In this document: piece after piece, positions 1 to 8,564 of the stretch
Position numbering within the stretch: the stretch's first letter is position 1
How the letters are laid out: every line of letters begins with the position of its first letter
Source of the DNA: Pseudomonadota bacterium
GTDB lineage: Bacteria; Cyanobacteriota; Vampirovibrionia; Obscuribacterales; Obscuribacteraceae
NCBI GenBank assembly: GCA_021324135.1
Contig: JAJPJO010000320.1
Coordinates: 1-49,782 of the forward strand
Direction of reading: 5' to 3'
Length of the DNA stretch: 49,782 bases
Made by a program: the position numbers and the translations under genes
The notes under the pieces: model-generated
Seen by the model: only the letters and a program-made list of their open reading frames with translations
Databases searched by the model: none
What the model was told of the DNA's origin: nothing

Positions 1-936
1 ACCTCCCGCGCTCAGTCCGATCCGCTGCCTTCCTGGAATGAGGGTGCGGCCAAACAATCAATCATCGACTTCGTTCGCTCAGTGACAGATGAGTCGAGTC
101 AGTCGTTCGTAAAACCCGATGATCGGATCGCCGTCTTTGATAATGACGGCACCCTCTGGTGCGAGCAACCCATGTACACTCAAATTCTGTTCGCCATGGA
201 TCAAGCCAGGGCTGCAGTTCAAAAGCACCCAAACTATAAACAACGAGAAATATTTCAGAAACCGATCAAGGATGACCCTTCCGGGCTCATCGCCGGCGGT
301 GCACGCGCATCGATGGAATTGATCGCCTCTGCACACGAGGAGATGACTACAGATGAGTTTGAAAAGGTCGTTGAAGACTGGCTCCAGAAGTCAAAGCATC
401 CTCGCTTTAAAACGCCCTTCACCCAGCTGCTCTATGTGCCGATGCTCGAGGTTTTGACTTACTTGCGAGCTAACGGCTTCAAGACATACATCGTATCGGG
501 TGGCGGCATCGAATTCATGCGACCCTGGACCGAGAAGGCCTATGGAATTCCACCCGAGCAAATTATCGGCAGCAATTGCCTCCTGAAATACAAAAGCGAT
601 GCCGAACACCCGTCAATAATACGAACGTCTACCATCGAGTTTATTGATGACGGTGATAACAAGCCAGTGGCAATCGAGAAGATCATCGGCAGAAGGCCGA
701 TTGTTGCAGGAGGAAATTCCGACGGCGACCGAGCCATGCTCGAATGGACCACCACAGGTCCGGGTAAGCGATTAGCTATCCTCGTTCATCACACCGATCA
801 GCAACGCGAGTATGCATACGATCGCGATTCGAAAATCGGTCATCTCGACAAAGCGCTGCAACAAGCCGATGCACATAAGTGGACTGTTGTCGATGTTAAA
901 AAGGACTGGAAAAGGGTCTTTCCTTTTCAACAATAG
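1..936 (+). CDS. HAD-superfamily phosphatase, 5' end cut by the window
   Basis: Haloacid-dehalogenase-fold hydrolase of the phosphoserine-phosphatase-like branch, expected to remove phosphate from a small molecule through an aspartyl-phosphate. Seen directly: the reading frame is open from base 1, and the first 27 codons (including LPSWNEGAAKQ) already look like this family, so the GTG at 82 is internal and the true start lies upstream. Motif I is DNDGT at 139-153 (two catalytic Asp). Motif II is the SGGG stretch near 496-507, and the motif III/IV region is GNSDGD near 712-726. The C-terminus (VKKDWKRVFP) ends as in full-length relatives. No signal peptide can be judged because the N-terminus is missing. 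The next gene starts 99 bases downstream and has its own strong ribosome binding site, so co-transcription is uncertain. The substrate cannot be predicted. Confidence 0.88.
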   Translation, partial: TSRAQSDPLPSWNEGAAKQSIIDFVRSVTDESSQSFVKPDDRIAVFDNDGTLWCEQPMYTQILFAMDQARAAVQKHPNYKQREIFQKPIKDDPSGLIAGGARASMELIASAHEEMTTDEFEKVVEDWLQKSKHPRFKTPFTQLLYVPMLEVLTYLRANGFKTYIVSGGGIEFMRPWTEKAYGIPPEQIIGSNCLLKYKSDAEHPSIIRTSTIEFIDDGDNKPVAIEKIIGRRPIVAGGNSDGDRAMLEWTTTGPGKRLAILVHHTDQQREYAYDRDSKIGHLDKALQQADAHKWTVVDVKKDWKRVFPFQQ

Positions 937-1023
937 GATCGATTGAATCAACAATAATTATGGATTGCTGTCCCTAATAGTTGGGGAAGAATAGTAGAAA
1001 CGAACCAGCCGGCGGACAAAATC

Positions 1024-1030
1024 AGGAGGT
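1024..1030 (+). promoter_or_regulatory. Strong Shine-Dalgarno site
   Basis: AGGAGGT lies 5 bases upstream of the ATG at 1036. It is one of the best ribosome binding sites in the window and fixes the start of the TPR protein gene. Confidence 0.8.
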
Positions 1031-1035
1031 CCTTC

Positions 1036-2682
1036 ATGGTCCAGCAAGAAAGCGGCAGCGCTAGCCTGAAAAGGCTCGCTGCAGGAGCGGCGGTATTGAG
1101 TGTCTTGTTGAGCGCCGGCAGCAATGCCCTTGCCCAGACGAATGAGACTAAAGGTCTGTTTCGCCAGCAGCAAAGCACAGCCGATACAATTGAGGACGGC
1201 AATCAAACTGCAACCAGCAGCAACAATGCCGCCGGACGAACGACGCTGCAAGGCTCGGTTCAAAAACAATTTCCGGCTCCAGGTGAGGTGATCGAGACCC
1301 AAGACCAGCCTAAAGGTTCGGAGAGTTCATCGCCACTTGATGCCATCATTTCAAAGACTGGTGAAACAGCCTTCGATCGACTGATGAAAAAAGGAACCGA
1401 TGCCCTGGTTCAAGGCAACCTTCAATCAGCAGAAGATGAATATACAAATGCCATTCATGAACTGAAAAAAACCGGAATAAAAGACTTGCGACTGGCACGA
1501 GCACGCAATGCCGTGGCGAACGTGCTTTTGCGAGAAGGCAAAATTGTTGATGCGAAGCAGACGTATGATCTGGCCTTCAAGACTGCCACTGAAAATCAGA
1601 ATGGAGAGCGAGAAGCATCCAAAGCACAATTAGGATTGGCAGGAGTAGCCAAAGCGAATGGCGACTACAAAAAGGCGGAGCAACTACTCAGAGCAGCGAT
1701 CACTACAAGAAGAAAGACGACCGGAGATATCGATGCCGGCATTGCGCAGATCTTGCTCGATCTCGGCGAACTCTATCGCACGCAAAAACTGTACGATCAA
1801 GGCGAGCCGGTTTACCAGCTGGCTCTGGACACCTTGAACAAATGCCCTGATGTGCCCGATTTGACCAAGGCTTATTTTTTGGATAAGACAGGTATGTTTT
1901 TCCACGATCAGGCGAAAATGCCGGAGGCACGCAAGTGCTTTGCAATGGCGCTGGACATCAAGGACAAGTACAGCACTTTGTACATGCCCGTCGATGGCAA
2001 CAAGCGGGGGCTCGTCTACTACCGCTGCGAAAATGGTATTCCCAACGCCGCCCGCGTGTACAATCGCCAGAACGAAATTGAGTACGTTCATCTCAAGGAT
2101 GCCGTTGCAGTTGCTACATTGACGGCCCAGGAATATTCAAGCGACTGGTATTTGCTCAAGGCTGAGGTGACTATCCAAAATCAAGGTAAAACGTCAATCT
2201 CGGCATGCTCGGTCTCACCGAGTTTGATGCTCGAGCTGCCTAAGCGCAAAATGTTGTCTCCCCTTGACTCAGAGGCGATTGCAGCTGAGCTTGGCTCGAG
2301 GGGGCGATTGATGTACTCAAGATTGTTGCACTCGGCCGATTATGCTTACACGGTCAACTCATTCAATGTCGGTTCGACCACGACCGCCGGCTTCACTCCA
2401 TTCGGGGCTGGCGTTTTTCGAACGGTTGGTACCTGGACCTCGATCACTCCTGATTGGGGCGCCCGCATCAGCGCTCGCAATTCGGCGATCAGAGCCTTTG
2501 CCGGCGCGCAGAACGAAGCCAACACCGTTGTGGCCACCAAACCCTCGCCGCTGACGATTGGTCCGGGTGAATCGGCGACATTCCAGGTTTTCTTTCCTTA
2601 TGAAGCATTTGACGGCTGCACATTACGCTTTCTGGTAGGCAATGCCGTTCTCGAGTTTCCATTCACGAGCAAAAGCGGCTGA
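1036..2682 (+). CDS. Secreted TPR-repeat protein
   Basis: 548 residues. The N-terminus is a signal peptide: basic residues, a hydrophobic stretch and a likely cleavage site after SNALA near residue 33. A Ser/Gln/Asn-rich linker follows to about residue 105. About residues 115-325 are tetratricopeptide-type helical repeats (for example ALVQGNLQSAEDEY and KANGDYKKAEQLL). The last 220 residues are not TPR; they contain many beta-type stretches and may be a separate domain that I do not recognise. TPRs usually hold partner proteins, so this is probably an extracytoplasmic scaffold. The start is fixed by AGGAGG upstream. The TPR-caspase gene begins 4 bases after its stop, so the two are very probably one transcript and may act together. 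No catalytic motif is visible. Confidence 0.85.
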   Translation: MVQQESGSASLKRLAAGAAVLSVLLSAGSNALAQTNETKGLFRQQQSTADTIEDGNQTATSSNNAAGRTTLQGSVQKQFPAPGEVIETQDQPKGSESSSPLDAIISKTGETAFDRLMKKGTDALVQGNLQSAEDEYTNAIHELKKTGIKDLRLARARNAVANVLLREGKIVDAKQTYDLAFKTATENQNGEREASKAQLGLAGVAKANGDYKKAEQLLRAAITTRRKTTGDIDAGIAQILLDLGELYRTQKLYDQGEPVYQLALDTLNKCPDVPDLTKAYFLDKTGMFFHDQAKMPEARKCFAMALDIKDKYSTLYMPVDGNKRGLVYYRCENGIPNAARVYNRQNEIEYVHLKDAVAVATLTAQEYSSDWYLLKAEVTIQNQGKTSISACSVSPSLMLELPKRKMLSPLDSEAIAAELGSRGRLMYSRLLHSADYAYTVNSFNVGSTTTAGFTPFGAGVFRTVGTWTSITPDWGARISARNSAIRAFAGAQNEANTVVATKPSPLTIGPGESATFQVFFPYEAFDGCTLRFLVGNAVLEFPFTSKSG

Positions 2683-2686
2683 ATCT

Positions 2687-5053
2687 ATGTTTGAAACGCT
2701 CAGAATGAACAGCAGAAAATGCTCCTCGTCCCTCGCTCTGGTGTTGGCGTTTTTCACTGCTGTGGCCGGCGGGCAATTGATTTTTTCGCCTGTGGCTGAT
2801 GCACAATTCCGCATGCGCGGATTCGCGCCTTCAGGATCATACTGTCCCGTCCCGCAGTATCCATCATTCTCATACGGGGCGCCTCACATTTATAGATGCC
2901 CTCCTTCATACCTGCCGGGTGGATGCATGCCCGGGTTCTATCCGGGCTGCGTGCCGTTTGCCCCGAGAGCCTGCCCTTATCCTATATTCTTCGGTCCCAG
3001 TTTCATTACCCAGAGCATCAACTGCATCGACATACCAGCCGGCGACTTTCATGACGGCACCACGGGCAGTGGACGCTCCAGCAGCTCGCGAATCGAACAA
3101 CTGCTGCCGAGCCTGCCAAACGATCGCGAGATACCTGACACCACGCGCAGTACCAATACGGACATCTCTTCGGTGATCGGCGACGTCTTCAAGAACAGTT
3201 CGCCGCGTTCCTCGGACAGGGACTGCAGCGCTACCGCCAGGCTGTGCAAAGAAGCTAAATTCGAAGAGGCGCTGCATTTGATCGACAAGGAAGCAGGCGA
3301 GCACGAATTGGGCGCCGCCTGCAGTTACGTCCGCGCTAATGCCAATCTTGGTCTTGGTAAATTTGTCGATGCGCTTGAGGACATTCACAAGGCCATCAAG
3401 CAACGCCCCGATTATCCAGCCAATTTCTTCACTGAAGGCGCCATCCTGGCGTCGATGAACCGGCTCGATGATGCCGTGAAATCGTACGAACGCGCCATCG
3501 AATTGCGCAAGAATTATCCTCGCTATTTGAGCGCTCGCGCCGGAGTTTATTATCGCCTCGGGCGGTTCATTGATGCTATCAGAGATTATGAGCGTGTCCT
3601 GGCAATTGATGCCAATGATTCAAGCGCGCTCTACATGCGGGGCATGTGTTATTTCATGATCGGTCAGTACCAGGTCGTGGTCATCAACTTCAGCGATTAT
3701 TTGGCAAAATTTCCAGATGATGCGGCAGGCTTGTACAATCGAGGCAGCGCTTATTTCGAATTAGGAAAGTACGATCTTGCCTTGGCGGACTTTGACAGAG
3801 CGCTCGTCCTGGAGCCTAAATACATCCCTTGTTTATACAAACGCTGCCTGACTAACTGGCACACGGCACACTGGCAGCAAGCTCTTGATGATGCCGACAA
3901 AGCGCTTGCCATTGCCGGCTGGCATGATGAGAATTCGGCCTATCTAGCGCTGTGCGCCTACTTCATCCTCATAAAGCAAAAGCAAAATCAGAAAGCCGCC
4001 ACCATATTAGATACCAGCTTGAAAGAACTGAACTCAAAGAGCTGGCCCTATCCGATCTTCGCCTACCTCAAAGGATCGATTACGGGCTCCGATCTCATAG
4101 CCGCAGCGCAGAATTCGACACAGAAAACGCAGGCTCAAGCCTACATAGCATTGAAGGCAGCCTGGGAGGAAGCAAGCGCTGATAGTGAAAGGCAAACAGC
4201 AGCCCGCCTTCTCGAGGAGGTGAGGCTGCAGGGCGATTCTTCAGTCCCGGAGTATGGTCTGGCTGTGGATGAGATTTACCGGAACAGGATAAAGGATGTG
4301 ATAAACGTAAATCGTCCTGTCAAACGCAAATTTGCTCTGGTGGTTGGTATCAGCCGCTTCAAAGATGCATCCATAAATCTCCGCTATGCAGATAAAGACG
4401 CCTCTGATTTCTACAATTTTCTCATCGGTCAAGCCCATTTCGACAAAGACAATGTCAAACTTTTGACCAACGAAGAGGCGACGCGGGGCAACATTCTCGC
4501 CTGCCTGGGCGATGATTGGCTTCCACGAAAAGCCAATCCCGACGATCTGGTTCTCGTCTATTTCTCGACGCACGGAAGCCCGTCTGCGATGGACGCGCGC
4601 GGCTTGAATTATCTGGTGGCTTACGACACGGATAAAGAAGTTTTATATGCCACCGGTATTCCCGTTCAAGATCTGAGCCGCATGGTAAAGGACAAGGTGC
4701 ATGCCGACCGGGTGGTGATCATCATGGACGCATGCCACAGCGGCGCTGCGCAAGCAGGCGGCAACCTCAAGATCGATGCCCGATCGATGGCGGAGTCATC
4801 GGGACAATCCGTGATCTGCTCGAGCCTTCCCGAGGAAGTATCATGGGAGTCAAAGGAATATAAAAACAGCGTTTTCACCCATCACTTGATCAAAGGCTTC
4901 TCAGCCAAAGGCGCTGATACCACACTGGCGGACACGTTCGCCTACACGCGCGAGCAGGTGGAGAAGGAAGTCTGGTTCGATCGAAAATCGCACCAAACAG
5001 CGGTTATGAAAACGACCTGGAGTAAGTGCGATCTGCCGCTCATAAACGATTAA
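2687..5053 (+). CDS. Secreted TPR protein with C-terminal caspase-like (peptidase C14) domain
   Basis: 788 residues from the ATG at 2687; an alternative ATG at 2705 gives a tidier signal peptide ending near VADA-QF. Then comes a Pro/Cys/Tyr-rich segment (about residues 40-110), a Ser/Arg-rich linker, and TPR repeats at about 180-400 (ALEDIHKAIKQRPDYPANF, DDAVKSYERAIELR, YDLALADFDRALVLEPKY). The last 240 residues are a caspase/metacaspase fold: it opens with KFALVVGIS near residue 549, has His629 in FSTHGS and Cys683 in DACHSG, the catalytic dyad. Such prokaryotic caspase homologues (orthocaspases/metacaspase-like) usually cut after Arg/Lys or Asp, but specificity cannot be read here. TPR plus caspase is a known prokaryotic arrangement; export from the cytoplasm is predicted by the signal peptide. 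The gene follows another TPR gene by 4 bases. Confidence 0.88.
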   Translation: MFETLRMNSRKCSSSLALVLAFFTAVAGGQLIFSPVADAQFRMRGFAPSGSYCPVPQYPSFSYGAPHIYRCPPSYLPGGCMPGFYPGCVPFAPRACPYPIFFGPSFITQSINCIDIPAGDFHDGTTGSGRSSSSRIEQLLPSLPNDREIPDTTRSTNTDISSVIGDVFKNSSPRSSDRDCSATARLCKEAKFEEALHLIDKEAGEHELGAACSYVRANANLGLGKFVDALEDIHKAIKQRPDYPANFFTEGAILASMNRLDDAVKSYERAIELRKNYPRYLSARAGVYYRLGRFIDAIRDYERVLAIDANDSSALYMRGMCYFMIGQYQVVVINFSDYLAKFPDDAAGLYNRGSAYFELGKYDLALADFDRALVLEPKYIPCLYKRCLTNWHTAHWQQALDDADKALAIAGWHDENSAYLALCAYFILIKQKQNQKAATILDTSLKELNSKSWPYPIFAYLKGSITGSDLIAAAQNSTQKTQAQAYIALKAAWEEASADSERQTAARLLEEVRLQGDSSVPEYGLAVDEIYRNRIKDVINVNRPVKRKFALVVGISRFKDASINLRYADKDASDFYNFLIGQAHFDKDNVKLLTNEEATRGNILACLGDDWLPRKANPDDLVLVYFSTHGSPSAMDARGLNYLVAYDTDKEVLYATGIPVQDLSRMVKDKVHADRVVIIMDACHSGAAQAGGNLKIDARSMAESSGQSVICSSLPEEVSWESKEYKNSVFTHHLIKGFSAKGADTTLADTFAYTREQVEKEVWFDRKSHQTAVMKTTWSKCDLPLIND

Positions 5054-5217
5054 GGCAAGATTGCTCCAGCTAAATGCTCTTAGTTTGATTATTGCCGAGA
5101 CTTTACAAAAACGGCATGTGCACTCTGCTTGTATGCTAAGAGGGCGGGAAATCAACCTCAAGCGCGGACAGCTTGCACTGGTATTTCACGCCTGAGCTTT
5201 TCTCTCAATTAAAATGT

Positions 5218-8200
5218 ATGCTCGAATTTAAACACGAGAGCCCCGCACCATCAGATGCGGGCAAGCCATCAGATACGATGGCAGCATCACCGGTGGTGCC
5301 AATCTATAACCGACTGGCGGCATTGCGGACGTCGGAAAGCCCGGAATCAAACGCCGCCATTCGTTGCGAATACATAAGGTTCGTTTCGACACAGCTCTCA
5401 TTAATGGTCCTGCTTATTTCGGCTCTTGGTCTGGCGAACTTGCTGCCGTCCGCCACCGGACTGTCTGTTTTAGCTTACGGATGCTTCATGCTTCTGGCGC
5501 TGGCGGAGCTGCTTCTCACGTGTCTCGAGCCGCCAACACCGGCCTTCAAGTGGCCGGGTCTTCTGTTTGCGGCAACGGTTACGGTGTGCGGATTCTATTC
5601 CATGGTGCAGGAGATGACCGGAATACAGGCCGCCCCGCGCTGCCAGATTAGCTGGATGAATGCGCTTCTTCTAACGCTGTCGGGCGTCGCCGTTTTACTG
5701 GTGCGGGGCAAGCAGCGAGCCTGGCTGCACGAGGCACTGGTAGCCTTTCCCTTATGCGTCGCCTTTTTGAACATCATTTTTTATTTCTTTGCACTGAGCA
5801 TGGAGCCGGGCAGCACATTTTTGCACATCGGCCCGATTGCAGCCATAATGTTTGCTTGCACTTCCCTGTCCGTGATTTTCGCTCGCAAAGACGGCTCGAT
5901 CGCCTCCACCTTGATCAGCGATGAGACCGGAGGCGTGATGGCTCGCAAGCTCATTCCGGCTGGGATCATACTGCCTATGCTGATCGGCTGGTTGAGCGTT
6001 CAATCGGAAAAATTCGGACTGTACGGACAGTGGACGGCAATTGCCATTATCATTGTCGGATTCGTGATCTTCCTCTGCCTTGTCGTTATGTTTGCGGCGC
6101 GCTGGCTCAATGGTCTGGACGCCCGACGCAAGGTAGCGGAAACAGCCCTTCGCATCAGCGAGTTGAAGAACCGGAGCGTCCTCGAGCAAACCCAGGATGC
6201 ATTCATATCGACGAAATCGAACTCGGAGGTTTTAGAGTGGAACAAGCAGGCGGAAGCGATTTTCGGCTGGACTCGTGATGAGGCGATCGGCCGCAAAATA
6301 TATGACTTGATCATACCGATCGATTTGAAAGACGCATACGAAACAGGAATCTCGCGTTATCTTGAAACCGGCAAATCCGATGTGCTTCTCAGGCGCATCG
6401 AGATGCCCGGGCGCAAGAAAGACGGCACGGAAGTGCCTCTGGAGATATCGGTAACACCGATTCAATTAGCTGATGAGGTACTGTTCAGTTCATTCATTCG
6501 CGACATATCCGATCGCAAGTCAATGGAGCGACGCCTGAATGAAGCTCGTGATGAGGCAATCGAAGCGGCCAGGTTGAAGTCTCATTTCCTGGCCACGATG
6601 AGCCACGAGATCAGGACGCCGATGAACGCCGTAATCGGCATGAGCGAATTACTGGCTAACACACCGCTGACGCCTGAGCAGAGAGATTTCGTCAGCATCA
6701 TTCAAAAATCGGGCGAGGTGCTTCTCGATCTAATTAATAACATCCTCGATTATTCCAAACTAGAAGCCGGCAGATTGACTCTGGAAAGTGTTGACTTCGA
6801 GATGGTGAATCTCGTCGAAGGGACTGGAGAATTGCTTGCTTCTGAGGCGCGCAAGAAGGGATTGTCCCTAATGACCTTCGTTCACCCTGCAGTACCAAAG
6901 CTGGTGCGGGGAGATCCAGGACGGATCAGGCAGGTATTGCTCAATTTGATTTCCAACGCGATTAAATTCACCAGCCGCGGAGAAATCCTGGTGCGCGCCG
7001 AGCTGGAATCCGAGGGAATTCTCGACTCGAGAATCAGGTTTGAAGTCAGGGATACAGGCCTTGGATTCGACCCAAGCCGCCTGCCCGAGCTGCTCGAACC
7101 CTTCCGTCAGGTTGATGTTTCGACTTCACGCCGCTTCGGTGGAACCGGTCTGGGACTGTCGATCTCAAGAAAGCTCGTAGAGCTGATGAAAGGCGAAATC
7201 GGGGCGCGAAGCACTCCGGGTGAAGGCTCTTGCTTCCACTTCACCATTCCACTTCAAGCCGTGGCTGCCGACAAAACAAGAGAGCAGGCGCCGGAATGTT
7301 TGCGGGGAACCCGACTCCTGATTGTGGACGGTCCTGTAGGGTCCGAGCAAGTGCTGAGCGATTATGCCACATCCTGGGGAATGGAAGTGGAGCTGACACC
7401 AAGCATTGAAGACGCGCTGGTCAAGCTGAAGCAGGCGCGCGCCGCCGCCAATCCTTTTGCCTCGGTGCTCGTCGACATAGAGTCGCAAACGCCGTTCGTG
7501 TTCGCGAAGCGATGCATTTCCGATCTGAGCGAGCAGGCACCAGCCATGATACTAATGAGCGCTACCGACGATCAGTCGATCTTGAGCGAGGCGAAAAATT
7601 CTGGTTACGCCGAATGCCTTGTTAAGCCCGTCCGGCAATCACGCCTGTACAACACGCTTGTCGAGGTGCTCGGCTTCAATTCGCCTGAGGAATGCCAGGC
7701 AAGCACGATTACTCATCAGCCCCTGGACGAGCGCACCGAGAGTAGTCTTGTTCTGGTTGTCGAAGACAACGCCGTCAATCAAAAGGTCGCCCTGATGCAA
7801 CTCCGCTCCCTGGGCGTCGCGGGGCATGCAGTAGCCAGCGGCGCCGAAGCGCTGCGGGCGATCGCGCGCACCCGCTACGCGCTCATTCTCATGGATTGCG
7901 AGATGCCTGACATGGACGGCTTCGAGACTACCCATGAGATCCGCAGGCTGGAAGCGACCAGCGGCAACCACACTCCCATCGTGGCCATGACCGCTCGCGC
8001 CATGACGGAAGACCGCGCCAAATGCCTGGCCGCCGGCATGGACGATTACATCAGCAAACCTGTGAATCAGAAGAAGCTGGAGCAGATGCTCTACAAATGG
8101 ATTCCTGAATATGAGGCTGCCCACTTTCTTGGTCAGACGACCGTCGAGCTTCCCGCTCAGTCGCAAAAGACAACCAGGCGCGAAAAGCCGCCTATCGATC

Positions 8201-8559
8201 TGAATCTCTTAAGGGATACTTACGGTGATAGCGGTCTGGCCGACATTGTGGAAACATTCCTCGAGAGCACCCAAGATGAGCTGCGGCGAGCCACTCAACA
8301 CGTTCAGAAAAGAAGTATTCGCGCTCTGCGCGATGTTATCCACTCCGTCAAAGGCGCATCATCAGCCGGCTTCGCAGTTGAGATGGCACGCTTGAGCAGG
8401 CGTATGGAAGAGGAACTCGAGACCGAGGACTGGTCTCGCATAGAGCCGGCCTTTCAAAGACTGGTCTCCGCCTTCCAGGAAGTGGTCGTTTTTCTGTCGA
8501 CAAGCTCGCTGGCACCGCTTTTAGAGAAGAAGCTGGACAAGTACCTGCAGCAATCTTGA
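5218..8559 (+). CDS. Membrane hybrid histidine kinase: TM-PAS-HisKA-HATPase-REC-REC-HPt
   Basis: 1113 residues from the ATG at 5218. The frame is also open to a TTG at 5173, and an ATG at 5278 is possible; no clear Shine-Dalgarno site decides. The first 310 residues hold roughly seven or eight hydrophobic segments of no family I recognise. Next come a PAS domain (NRSVLEQTQDAFIS onward), a dimerisation domain with phospho-acceptor His463 in SHEIRTPMN, and an ATP-binding domain ([26 protein letters not shown]). Two receivers follow. The first keeps the phospho-site region (LVDIE, Asp753) but has a single N-terminal acidic residue (IVDG). The second is canonical (VVEDN, Asp893 in LMDCEMPD, SKP lysine). 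The end is an HPt domain with His1042 in HSVKG. This is a complete internal phosphorelay of BarA/RpfC type; the output regulator is not adjacent. Confidence 0.9.
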   Translation: MLEFKHESPAPSDAGKPSDTMAASPVVPIYNRLAALRTSESPESNAAIRCEYIRFVSTQLSLMVLLISALGLANLLPSATGLSVLAYGCFMLLALAELLLTCLEPPTPAFKWPGLLFAATVTVCGFYSMVQEMTGIQAAPRCQISWMNALLLTLSGVAVLLVRGKQRAWLHEALVAFPLCVAFLNIIFYFFALSMEPGSTFLHIGPIAAIMFACTSLSVIFARKDGSIASTLISDETGGVMARKLIPAGIILPMLIGWLSVQSEKFGLYGQWTAIAIIIVGFVIFLCLVVMFAARWLNGLDARRKVAETALRISELKNRSVLEQTQDAFISTKSNSEVLEWNKQAEAIFGWTRDEAIGRKIYDLIIPIDLKDAYETGISRYLETGKSDVLLRRIEMPGRKKDGTEVPLEISVTPIQLADEVLFSSFIRDISDRKSMERRLNEARDEAIEAARLKSHFLATMSHEIRTPMNAVIGMSELLANTPLTPEQRDFVSIIQKSGEVLLDLINNILDYSKLEAGRLTLESVDFEMVNLVEGTGELLASEARKKGLSLMTFVHPAVPKLVRGDPGRIRQVLLNLISNAIKFTSRGEILVRAELESEGILDSRIRFEVRDTGLGFDPSRLPELLEPFRQVDVSTSRRFGGTGLGLSISRKLVELMKGEIGARSTPGEGSCFHFTIPLQAVAADKTREQAPECLRGTRLLIVDGPVGSEQVLSDYATSWGMEVELTPSIEDALVKLKQARAAANPFASVLVDIESQTPFVFAKRCISDLSEQAPAMILMSATDDQSILSEAKNSGYAECLVKPVRQSRLYNTLVEVLGFNSPEECQASTITHQPLDERTESSLVLVVEDNAVNQKVALMQLRSLGVAGHAVASGAEALRAIARTRYALILMDCEMPDMDGFETTHEIRRLEATSGNHTPIVAMTARAMTEDRAKCLAAGMDDYISKPVNQKKLEQMLYKWIPEYEAAHFLGQTTVELPAQSQKTTRREKPPIDLNLLRDTYGDSGLADIVETFLESTQDELRRATQHVQKRSIRALRDVIHSVKGASSAGFAVEMARLSRRMEEELETEDWSRIEPAFQRLVSAFQEVVVFLSTSSLAPLLEKKLDKYLQQS

Positions 8560-8564
8560 GCCGA

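Noticed and set aside
909-928. GAAAAGG/CCTTTTC hairpin as a terminator of the first gene
   Set aside because: It is inside the coding sequence, AT-rich and without a following T-run.
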